DNA of 64,000 nt from Jaapia argillacea MUCL 33604 (taxonomy: Eukaryota > Basidiomycota > Agaricomycetes > Jaapiales > Jaapiaceae), in the NCBI GenBank assembly GCA_000697665.1, contig KL197715.1, positions 1,356,518-1,420,517 of the forward strand, in the 5' to 3' direction. A program made the position numbers and the translations under genes. The first letter of the stretch is position 1. Every line of letters begins with the position of its first letter. Below are positions 27,401-36,124 of the stretch, piece after piece. Below the pieces are notes generated by a model, which saw nothing but the letters and a program-made list of their open reading frames with translations, had not been told where the DNA came from and searched no databases.

Positions 27401-28515
27401 TTCTTAGCGTCATAATATCGAGGCTGAAACAATGTCAGAATCTGATCGATTTTGACTCCGATGGCGGTGATCTGGGCATGAACTTGTGAGACTTCAGCTG
27501 CTGTGCTATCCCCTTTCATCTTGCGGATGTTGGTGGTTAGCAAAGATAGAGCAGATGGGAGTGATACTTCCTCACTGTAGCGTGGAGCTGAAGTGCGTCT
27601 CTAATTTCTTGCTTCCGATCCTCACATTTCGTAGCGCAATCAGTGATCGCGGACTAGTTAGGCTGGATCAGAGAATATTCTTCCAATGTATCTAGGGATG
27701 AATGACTTACCGCCCATTGGTCGGCCTTCAAGTAGTGAACTACACCAAACGCGATGTATAATTAGTGTTCGGAAAGGTTCGAAGAATAAACGAGGAAATC
27801 CGACCAAAGCTTCTCTCCTTGAGATATTTATCCATCACATTTCCGAGCCATTTGACATCTTCGACGATACCATCGCATACACCTACATCAACCATCATGA
27901 AGCGTCCAAAGCATGAAAGTCGAGAACAACGCACGTTTCAATCGACCATGAAAAGTGAGGCCTTCTACAACTTGAACATCATCATCTTTGATGAACCGTA
28001 TCCTGAACGAGTCCCCATCTCAGTCACAAACCAAACGGCGATCAAAGCAAGTAATCGCTGCTAACTCGAAGAGCGCACACAACATCTCAGCTTGCTTCAA
28101 TTGCAACCCAGCAACTCGTCTCTTATTCTCTGAAGCCGTTTTCACGATATTGATCGTACCGTTCACGGCAAGCCATACAGCTACGCATACACCCACATTA
28201 GTCAACTTCGATCATGCAACAAGACGAGGGTCAAAGGGACCTCACGCTTAATTGCAGGGTGCAAACCCGAAAGCAAGTCAACTGCATTTGATACCAAGTT
28301 GATCGCACTTTGAAGATCCCAATAAGGTACTTTGAGTAGATCCTTCGAAGACGTTGCTTGAACGGCTTTGATGGCAGCGATGAAGATGTCGTCGTCGATG
28401 ACTGTACTATCTTCCTTCAGATTCGACGCAAGATTTATTGGAGCTGGGTGAAGAGATCGACTGCGTGAAGTTTCGGGAACCAGATGCCCGTCGATAACTT
28501 ACGGGGAGGTGGCAT
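24498..28515 (-). CDS. EF-hand / ZZ-type zinc-finger protein of the large Agaricomycete family
   Basis: A long multi-exon minus-strand gene. The start is taken at the ATG at 28515 (a tiny MPPP exon), followed by DDDIFIAAIKAVQ and WDLQSAINLV. A helical region of short exons follows (27.5-28.4 kb), with a DALQLHATMKGDS junction near 27.5 kb. Near 26.6 kb is one EF-hand-like loop (SDTNGFVTTQDLRDF). Past it lies NNFSASKPEAMTLMQWIAY, a family hallmark. The C-terminal part has a first ZZ finger (CDGC ... YLCVDC ... CQDCE) near 25.2 kb and a second C-x2-C cluster (CSGCGKGW ... YRCLRC, then CSDC) near 24.8 kb. A short coiled coil ends at 24498. ZZ fingers bind zinc and usually a protein tail. This expanded family has, as far as I know, no assigned function. 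Exon boundaries in the middle are less certain than the overall call. Confidence 0.78.
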
Positions 28516-29205
28516 TGGTGCGAGGAGTGGGGAGGTGCGGCAGTCAATAGGGCGACAAAGAATAAGCTTGTAAGAATGTAGGCTTTGCGAGACGTTTGGA
28601 TGAAAGCGAATCGCAAACAATCATATTCGCATCCCGGAAACGTGGTGAGGGGCTGTCAAGAGTACCGCCCCGATGACATACTTCGGCACCTGCATTATTC
28701 TGGGTATGGCTTAGATGCTGGCAGAAATCAGAGCTGAACATCCCAACGCTGATGGCCATCAAAGGTTATTAGACCCATGAGGGATAGCCAACTGGTAGAG
28801 GTCACCGGCGGTACCGGTCAGGAGAGGTCGGATCGCGCTTCACGGGAGAGGAGAAAGCTGAACAGGATCATCAGCAGAATACGAAGGGGTTCATCACATG
28901 GTTGTGAGACACCGAAATTGATTAGTCGGCACACCACAACAGACCAACAACATGAACTGAAGACGACAGCGATGCAATTGTTTTGACAGAGTTAAGTACA
29001 CGATATCTATGCGTAGAGGTACAGTTACAGTGATGAGGGTGAAGAGATTTTTGAACAATAGTACCAGACTCTAACGATAGTTTCTCCGCGACCCCCGAGA
29101 TATGAATATTAGACCGACCATTAGTGTTTCGTGAATGATAGCAAGATGACTCGATCAACCTTTCCCCGACGCCCCCCGCTAACTTCAACAAGTAGTAACC
29201 ACCGG
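28516..29205. other. intergenic, no supported gene
   Basis: Upstream flank of the EF-hand/ZZ gene and downstream flank of the small Ser-rich gene. Only short unsupported frames are seen. Confidence 0.45.
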
Positions 29206-29802
29206 TCACTCGGCGGTGACCATACTCGACAACCCACTCCTGATGTACTCCCTCTGCACGCCAGCTCCAGTACAGGGATCCACCCGTACCCTCCTCCTCA
29301 TGGGCTTCACATGGCAGTGAACACGATGAAGGAGAATGCCAGCGATGACTTTTAGCCGAGCATCCCGCTCAGCTTCTGCCTGCTCACGCGAGCGACCACC
29401 GTAGAGTCCTGGTGGCTGATAGTAGGACGAATACGAGTACCACGTACTGCCTTGTTGAGCTCGGGAGGACTGTGAAGCCCGGGGTGAAGATGATGAGACA
29501 GAAATTGGGCTGGGATGAATAAGAGTGATGACACCCGACTCGTCTCCGAATGGATTTTCGTTGGTGGGAATAGATAAGCGTGGTGCCGGGACTCGGCGAG
29601 GAGGGGGAGGTGCTGTGCGACGGAACGAACCGCTCCTGGCGCGTTTGACCGGCGATGATGGTAAGGATGCGGGGGTCGTACGAGGGGGCATGGGGCTGAG
29701 CCCACCCGGGGTGAGGTCGAAGGACGACGAAGTGCCCATTAAGCTAGAAGAGCTGGGAGAAGTATCGTAGATGGTGTGGATACGTTGAACAGCGGTGGCC
29801 AT
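29206..29802 (-). CDS. small Ser/Pro-rich uncharacterised protein
   Basis: A single-exon frame of ~198 residues from the ATG at 29802, starting MATAVQRIHTIYDT. It is rich in Ser, Pro and Arg and largely disordered, with a conserved-looking C-terminal stretch ERDARLKVIAGILLHRV ... KPMRRRVRV ... YIRSGLSSMV. I believe similar tails (xxGILxxRVxxxxKPMRRR...SGLSSMV) occur in other basidiomycete hypothetical proteins, but no function is known to me. The same frame is open further 5' to about 30033; the start at 29802 was preferred because the protein-like composition begins there. Confidence 0.6.
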   Translation of the reverse strand: MATAVQRIHTIYDTSPSSSSLMGTSSSFDLTPGGLSPMPPRTTPASLPSSPVKRARSGSFRRTAPPPPRRVPAPRLSIPTNENPFGDESGVITLIHPSPISVSSSSPRASQSSRAQQGSTWYSYSSYYQPPGLYGGRSREQAEAERDARLKVIAGILLHRVHCHVKPMRRRVRVDPCTGAGVQREYIRSGLSSMVTAE

Positions 29803-31540
29803 ATCGATACAAATTAATAGAAATATAAAGAAGAGAGTGAGCTTCCAGCTGCTGTGGTGGATGATGAGCACGACGGTGGAGTTGGTCGTCTGTCTTGAAG
29901 CTCGATGAGAGCAGGACGCTACCTTTAAATCTGGTTCATTTGAATTAGGGGCAAGAACAATGCTCGGAACGGAAGGACCAGGTGACAGCAAGTTGCCACA
30001 GCCAAAGTCCAGATTTTCCAGGGCCATCACCACGAGGCGGTTCGAAAGCGCACATAACCACCGAGCTACGTTATCCTATGCCGCCGGCGGTGGCGGACAA
30101 AGTACAACGATTTCCTCTTCGTGATCAAGGGCGGTTACGGAAAACAACGAAACAAAAGTCTCCTGGGAGCGACCCTTCCCTCATGTTGTTCGTCTTCCTC
30201 TTCACTTCCGTTGCGCTCTCACCTTTGACTTTCACATCATCTCAGAGGTCTCGGCATTATTCTGCTTTCGAATAACAATAGGCTGTGCGACGGAATCTTA
30301 TTGGTGAGATAACCAGCGATCGTTCGCGATCTTATTGATGGCCACCTCTGGATGGCATCGTGGCGCTCGATGGGGCGTCATGGAGTACCTGTGTTGGCCC
30401 AAATTGAACTTTGTTGTCTTCTTGATGCTCCAACTTAGCTCCAACCAAGCCCCAGCCAGTGCATGACCTATGCACCATCTCACGACGTTTTGTTAGGCCA
30501 AGTCGGTCTAGCAACCTTGCTAGCAACGGGAACTTTGTATCTCCGGCGTCGCTCTCCTGTTACATCGTTTCCCTGTGTCCAACGCTTCCATTCTTGCGCT
30601 CAATTTCCTCAATCTGACAACAGTCGGTGGTGTTGAGCTTGAGCCTTGACTTCAGCAGCTGTACGGCGCTGTCCTTCCTTGGCGTCTGCATCTGGACCAT
30701 TCGGTCAAAGCTGCGCTTGGCCCGATCTTGGGAAGTGTTATCCGCAGAACCAGACGACGGTGACAGTATCTTGTAGTACTGTCAGAAGTCGGCTCTCAAG
30801 CCGTTATTGTCTCTTGTCGTGCGCCATTCCATTATTGTCGCTCTAACATTCCGATATGTCACCTCCGCAAAAATGGAAGTTGGCCCTTGGTGGGAATTAC
30901 CCCTCTTTCGTACTCCGGGCCCGCGATGTCAATTGTTGGCCCGTCTCATCTGGGATTCACTTCTATGTTGCATCACGACTATCCGATTTCCCATCGGTTT
31001 CGATACCACAGGTACTTTGTATGGCGTTTCAACCTCCGCTCGGTCCCCCACAACGACAATGTCCTTCGTACGCATTGTATTCCACCAAAAGGCATCAATG
31101 CACCATCTGGAGGGATGGGTTGTCAGAGAACTGTGATGTCCATGTGAGAACAGTGGGTCGTCGCGTTCTGATCTCTGCGTCTGATCTTGTCGATTCTCAC
31201 TCATTCTTTTTTGAACGAGAACAAGGCGATTGTGGCATTGTTGTGCGGGCGTTGTGCGTGGATGTCTGGTTCCTGGCTGGTATTTCGTTGGTACATGCTT
31301 GCCCTGATCAAGAGTTAAGTACCCCTTGATCATCAACTCTTAATTCTTCTTCGAACATCAGCTTCTGAACAATCACAGAAGGGGCCGGTTTCGGCGCACC
31401 ACATGGTCATTCTCCGTCCCCTGTGTCTCCTCCTCTCTTCTGCGCATTTCATTCCCGCCGAACAAGTGGCATTAGTTTGATGTCTGTAGTGCCCTCTCCT
31501 TAGTATGTACCCCCCCCCCCCTCCGTAGCCGACGCTTAAG
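29803..31540. other. 1.7 kb without a supported gene
   Basis: Several overlapping frames occur at 30.6-31.3 kb on both strands, but none shows a domain or splice chain I recognise. A poly-C run lies at about 31510-31521. The right end borders the dispersed motif copy at 31541. Confidence 0.4.
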
Positions 31541-31576
31541 TCTGGCGTTGAGTTCCTAATTCGTCATAAACCAAAC
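31541..31576 (+). repeat. dispersed ~36-bp motif, copy 2 (upstream of BTB gene B)
   Basis: Reads TCTGGCGTTGAGTTCCTAAT then TCGTCATAAACCAAAC. Closest to the copies at 3344 and 61528. With the inverted copy at 32956-32991 it brackets BTB gene B. Confidence 0.55.
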
Positions 31577-31762
31577 ATGACGCAATAATGGGATCCACGC
31601 GATACCCCTAGGAAAAGGCACACCTAAGTCGCCCTCGTCGACGACTCGGAAGATTCGGCACGACAGAATCTGAAGCTCGAGTTCAACGGTTCGGACTGTC
31701 CTTTCTTCACGACTAAATTTCTGACGCTTTGCATGACCATTTCAGAACATTTATACCCTGGC

Positions 31763-32813
31763 ATGGCCGAAGCGGGTCCTTCTCGCAAACGCGCTCGTAC
31801 CGACGAGGAACCGTCGATTCCCGATAGCAGTCCTACGCTATCGGGCGCATCAGATACAATACCAATTCCCAAGAAACACGAATCTCTTTGGTTCGAGGAC
31901 GGCAACGTCGTTCTGGTAGCATCGGGTACACTTGCGTTCAAGATCTATCGCGGAGTCCTCATTCGCAGCTCTGAGGTCTTTCGCGATATGTTCGCGATAC
32001 CTCAGCCTGAGTTTATGGAAACGATGGATGGCTGTCCGCTTATCAACGTGCACGACTCTGCCCTTGACTTAGGTCACCTTTTGTCTGCATTGTTCGAAAG
32101 AGGGTGAGTTGCCTTGTATACGCTTGATAAGGAGCAGTGCCTGACGCTTCATCAGATATTTTGACGTCACACGGTGCACAATAGAGATACTCGCATCTAT
32201 ATTACGACTTGCGACCAAGTACTCCATTGACGATCTCAGGGAAGAGGCACTCACCGAATTGGGAAAATGCTTCCCTTCGAACCTGGCGTCCTGGGATAGC
32301 GCCAAGACCAAACGAGTTCGTCTCATCCGAGAACCAGCCGCAGCAGTCACGGTCGTAAACCTTGCCGTGGATCTCAGCCTCGAAAAACACATCCTCCACC
32401 TCGCGCTCTACGAATGTTGTCAGCTCCCCGTGCGTGAGCTGCTCGATGGTTATCGTCGATCAGATGGTACCGCAGAGAAGCTCGATTGGACGATTATGGT
32501 TCTGTGTATCCAGGGAAAGGAGACGCTCACCACCTCCTACTATCCCTTTGCCACAAATTGGATGAGAACACGTAGGTCAGAGTGTGGAAATTCCCACTGC
32601 CTCAAACTGGCGAAGAGTTTCAGCCAAAGTTTCGGGGTCGTTCCGGTTCCCTCAGCTCGGGTACTGCAGGGCAACGCCCTCGGTGAGGAGTATCGAGCAC
32701 AACTTCGGTCGTACTGTTCATCTTGCCGGTTGTTGCTTCTAGAGGACTTCCTCTTCCACAGAGGGCATGCATTCAGGAACCTAACGGAGGGTTCAGCGTT
32801 CACCTTCAATTGA
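31763..32813 (+). CDS. BTB/POZ domain protein B
   Basis: Two exons, 31763-32103 and 32156-32813 (52-bp intron, same position and phase as BTB gene A), give ~332 residues. Start MAEAGPSRKRARTDEE parallels gene A; an in-frame ATG at 31733 would add ten residues. The BTB domain reads LWFEDGNVVLVAS, FKIYRGVLIRSSEVFRDMF, CPLINVHDSALDLGHLLSALF. The conserved C-terminal helical region contains LRLATKYSIDDLREEALTEL, LHLALYECCQLP and YRRSDGTAEKLDW, then paired CxxC-like cysteines (SYCSSC) near the end. Likely a substrate adaptor or dimeric scaffold; partners unknown. From residue ~75 onward the gene lies in a block duplicated in inverted orientation at 61.1-62.5 kb. Confidence 0.87.
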
Positions 32814-33415
32814 AGGGTCGATTTGTCGTTTTATCAAAGGAGACCCTTGCATGCGGGGACGACAATATGCAACAGAATACCGGAAAGACTGCCAATGCCG
32901 AAGGAACCCCTCCCGCTTCACGACAATTTATCTTATCGTCTTGGAACGCGTTGGCGGTTTGGTTTTGGACGGAGGGGAATTGAACGCCAGGGTTGACTGC
33001 GGAGTGGGGATGGAGGGAGTACATCTGCCGATGATTATTAGTTCGAGAGATGGATAAATCATATAGATGATTCCTTGTCTATGAAAGTCCCTGAAGAGAT
33101 GAGACCAACTCGCGTCGGGGCAGAGGATGTGAGGAACGAATCGTACAACTGCTCAACCTCCCACACGGAACATTTGGCGATGGAGAATGTGGGACGAGGT
33201 GTCGATGGAGCCCGGTACGGTGGGGAGCTTGCGTGGGTGATCATTGAGCGTCCAATAATCGTGAATAATGAAAGGCAGTCAATCGGAGGTAGAGGCGAGA
33301 GGAGTGACACGGCGGGGCTGGACAAACCAACGATTAAACGGGTGTCGATGACTGAGGATGGGAGTCTTTCCCCACATAACATCTTCAAGAATGGCCATGG
33401 GAGGAAAGACAGCGC
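31979..33415 (+). repeat. segmental duplication, copy 1 (BTB-B block)
   Basis: Reverse-complement similarity to 61092-62507. It covers most of the BTB gene, its intron, its 3' flank and a downstream open frame. Homology starts abruptly at TTTCGCGATATG inside the BTB domain. It fades after GGAGGAAAGACAGCG. Confidence 0.8.
32956..32991 (-). repeat. dispersed ~36-bp motif, copy 3 (inverted, 3' of BTB gene B)
   Basis: Read on the minus strand this gives CCTGGCGTTCAATTCC then CCTCCGTCCAAAACCAAACC. It is weaker than the other copies but shares flanking similarity with 61528-61563, of which it is the duplicate. Confidence 0.45.
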
Positions 33416-33494
33416 TCCTATACTGGCACGTGTGGGCGAAACGCGCAGCGGAGCACCTTCAACCACCTCCGAGCCTTCGTCGGCGTGGTGTTGA
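33081..33494 (+). CDS. possible small unknown protein in the duplicated block
   Basis: A 137-codon frame starting MKVPEEMRPTRVG. The inverted copy at 61.1-61.4 kb preserves much of the frame (GVDGxRYGG, NERQSIGG, AGLDK), with a 3-nt length difference that keeps frame. That hints at coding selection. The copy carries a stop in its N-terminal part, and the opposite strand is also open here, so strand and reality are uncertain. No domain recognised. Confidence 0.3.
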   Translation: MKVPEEMRPTRVGAEDVRNESYNCSTSHTEHLAMENVGRGVDGARYGGELAWVIIERPIIVNNERQSIGGRGERSDTAGLDKPTIKRVSMTEDGSLSPHNIFKNGHGRKDSAPILARVGETRSGAPSTTSEPSSAWC

Positions 33495-34388
33495 GTGGTG
33501 ACTCAGCTATATCGCGTTGAAAAGATCTATTGAGTGCCAAATCTCGCCAAGGTCGTTAAATCTCACCGGACGGCGGGGAGCCGATGTCAACGCAACGACA
33601 TGGACGTGCGTCGTAACTATTATCGCGGAGGAAGAGTATGCTTACAGTTGTTTCGGAAAAACTGAACAGTATTTCAGATCTTTGGCGTTCCTTCTTTAGC
33701 TGTTCGCATAAATCCGACTGCTGTCACCCGCGCAGTGACATCTCAGACGATCGTAGCTTGCAGTTATCTCGGCACTCAGCTCTTCTACCCGAACCCCCAA
33801 GGACGAGTTGATTCTGAAAAGGGTCAATCGACAGCTCAACACAGTGAAAGAGCGTGTGCGAACTTGGCGATATGTTTGTTAACCCCAAGGTACTCTATTT
33901 TGACTGTTGAAAAATAGTGTCAGGGCATTCCAATTCGATGTCGACAAAACTGGCTGAACCAAACAATATCAGAATCATCCACCGTGGCCCAGAGGAGACG
34001 ATGAAGAGCTATGCAGAGTGCAGAGCCCCCTCACGGCACCGATGATGGATCAGGGCCGAAATCCTGGTGTGAGTTTGGTGTGCAACATAGCCTCAGATCC
34101 ACGCCGACTTGGAGAACAAACAAGTCACAAGTACTCGTAGGTAATGGGTAGGTAATGGGAGGTCGTGCCCACGGAGGGGAACGTCGAAAGTGAGTCACTG
34201 CTCTGTGTCCGACCAACACGTGTCGGGCCAATCAATATAAGTAACCTGGGGTGAAGTCCCCTTGAAGCTCTCAGTCCAACCTCTTCCAACAAACATCTCA
34301 TAGCCCAACCCGAACCAACACGTTAAGTCGACGATTGTTTACTTTTACATGGCTTGAAAGACTCACAACTCGCGTATATTCAGCTGAC
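33495..34388. other. intergenic; TATA-like promoter of the F-box gene near its right end
   Basis: No gene is seen. An AATATAAGTAA stretch lies near 34225-34235, about 155 bp before the F-box ATG, and could serve as a TATA element. Confidence 0.4.
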
Positions 34389-35441
34389 ATGCATCCTCAC
34401 GACAGCAGTCAATCATTGCCCGTCGAACTGTACGGACCTGTTGTTTGTTTCATCGACGAGAAGAATGTGCTATGTACCCTCTGCCTTGCCTCAAAGACTT
34501 GGTACACCGAGGTTATGCGAGTTCTTTATAGGTCCGTTTCCGTTTCGACTGGCAACTACTTGGGCTGGTGCAACACAATCATCGAGAAGCCATTCTTGGG
34601 CGAGCTTGTTCGCTCATTCTCGATCATTCTCCTCCCAGAGCGGAAGCAGGATATCAATTACCTCGTCATTCGCCTGACGCTAGCCCTCCAGAATCTCATG
34701 AATTTGGAAACGCTTGCGATATCCAAAGGGGCGGGATACGATATCACCACCTATCGAATCCTCCCCGCATTTGCCGCTTGTAGCCTCGATATCCGTCGGT
34801 TCGATTGCCAGATCCCTTGGCCCTACCAGCGTGACGTTGAAACCCTTCTCGACTTCCTTGAGCGACGTCCTGATATCACCGAATTCCGCTGCGACCCCGA
34901 TCATCCGGATACAATAACACCACGAGAGGTCATCGTACCGGAACCGGCCTTGGCCAACCTTACGCATCTTAGCTGCTCTGCAGACCTTTTCACTGGTTTG
35001 ACTGTTATCCCCGCGCTTGAGAGCCTACAGGTAGATTGTGCGACTGGGGAGGAACTACAGCTGGTTTTATCCATGCTAGTTTGTGTGCAGGAGACTCTTC
35101 AGAAGCTCTGTCTGAGGTTATCACCGTATATCTTCACTTCCGAAGGGACACTCGCCAGAGACGTCTTTCGTCGAATCGCGGAAAGCGTACCCATGCCCCA
35201 TTCATTATGTATTCATGACGATAGCATGACGGTGAGTAGCATTATTTGCCTCCAAACATCTTCTTACCATCATTGCAGACATACGTCGCATCAGCTTTCC
35301 CACAAATGTCTGGAGAGTCTGGCACAGACGATTTCAGACGATTTCAGTTGTTTCCAGAGATTTTCAGGATGCCAGACTCCAGTCGACAAGCCAGGTTCAA
35401 ATCCCGTCCAGAGCCAATCTTTTAATCATCATTTTCAGTGA
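34389..35441 (+). CDS. F-box protein
   Basis: The ATG at 34389 begins MHPHDSSQSLPVELYGPVV, followed by CTLCLASKTWYTEVMRVLYRSV, a basidiomycete F-box (LPxEL ... SKxW ... LYxxV). F-box proteins dock on Skp1 and recruit substrates to SCF ubiquitin ligases. The rest is leucine-rich and repeat-like (LTLALQNLMNLETLAI, ANLTHLSCSADLF, VIPALESLQVD), consistent with an LRR-type substrate domain. The frame is clean to about 35231, where a GTGAGT donor occurs. Beyond it the sequence turns into a repeat with inverted ends (35297-35482), so the true 3' end is uncertain and the gene may be truncated. A decayed relative lies at 48.0-48.8 kb. Confidence 0.72.
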   Translation: MHPHDSSQSLPVELYGPVVCFIDEKNVLCTLCLASKTWYTEVMRVLYRSVSVSTGNYLGWCNTIIEKPFLGELVRSFSIILLPERKQDINYLVIRLTLALQNLMNLETLAISKGAGYDITTYRILPAFAACSLDIRRFDCQIPWPYQRDVETLLDFLERRPDITEFRCDPDHPDTITPREVIVPEPALANLTHLSCSADLFTGLTVIPALESLQVDCATGEELQLVLSMLVCVQETLQKLCLRLSPYIFTSEGTLARDVFRRIAESVPMPHSLCIHDDSMTVSSIICLQTSSYHHCRHTSHQLSHKCLESLAQTISDDFSCFQRFSGCQTPVDKPGSNPVQSQSFNHHFQ

Positions 35442-35482
35442 AGATATTTCGTTTCCAGAGTGTCAGACTCTCCAGAGCACCA
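35297..35482. repeat. short element with inverted ends at the 3' end of the F-box gene
   Basis: TCTGGAGAGTCTGGCACA near 35301 is matched in inverted orientation by GTGTCAGACTCTCCAGAG near 35459. Between them lie a CAGACGATTTCAGACGATTTCAG direct repeat and a tRNA T-arm-like GGTTCAAATCCCG near 35395. It could be a MITE or a SINE fragment. Confidence 0.4.
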
Positions 35483-36120
35483 GACAGACAATAAAATAAC
35501 AACGAATGCTTATTTAAATGTTGCTGTATGTACGCGCGGGGTGCCGCTCACGTAGCTACACGTATTATCCTACAGTACTGTCATTATCTGAGATTTGAGA
35601 TGGAGGCCAACAGGATACGAAGCACACATTGGCAGGGCCCATCCGAATATCAGGTGGCCAGCGATATCCGCAATGAGACCGACGCCCAGCAAAGGCATCG
35701 GTCTCGGATGAGGTGGGTATGGTCGTAGAGATCAAGAGATAATCAAATGCAACTGCGCTTGTTGCAATCGCGATTAATTGAGAGGGTAAGTTGGGGGTAG
35801 TGGGGCCGGTGCCGAAGAATATGGCTGTGCAGAACACAGTGACGACTGCGTCTGCGTCGTTCCAGTCATAGGATACCAAGGGTGTTGATTAGGAACATCC
35901 CAGGCAGTCGATGTGACAGCCTGAGTCCGTTCTGTGGGAGGGGTGGGATGGCGCCGTATTGGGCCGCTTCGTGGTTCAGAAAGGGTTCATGGGTGGCGGC
36001 GCAGCACCGCACCGCACCGGAGTTATTGACGGAGGTGGGTTTCAGGTAGTAGAGCTGATCGAAAGAACTAAAAACGAGAAACTAGCAAATAAGTCAAAAA
36101 TTTGACGGAGAACGGAATTA
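35483..36120. other. no supported gene
   Basis: A 104-codon minus-strand frame at 35565-35879 contains two hydrophobic stretches and might be a membrane-protein relic. Nothing else is identifiable. Confidence 0.3.
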
Positions 36121-36124
36121 TTTT

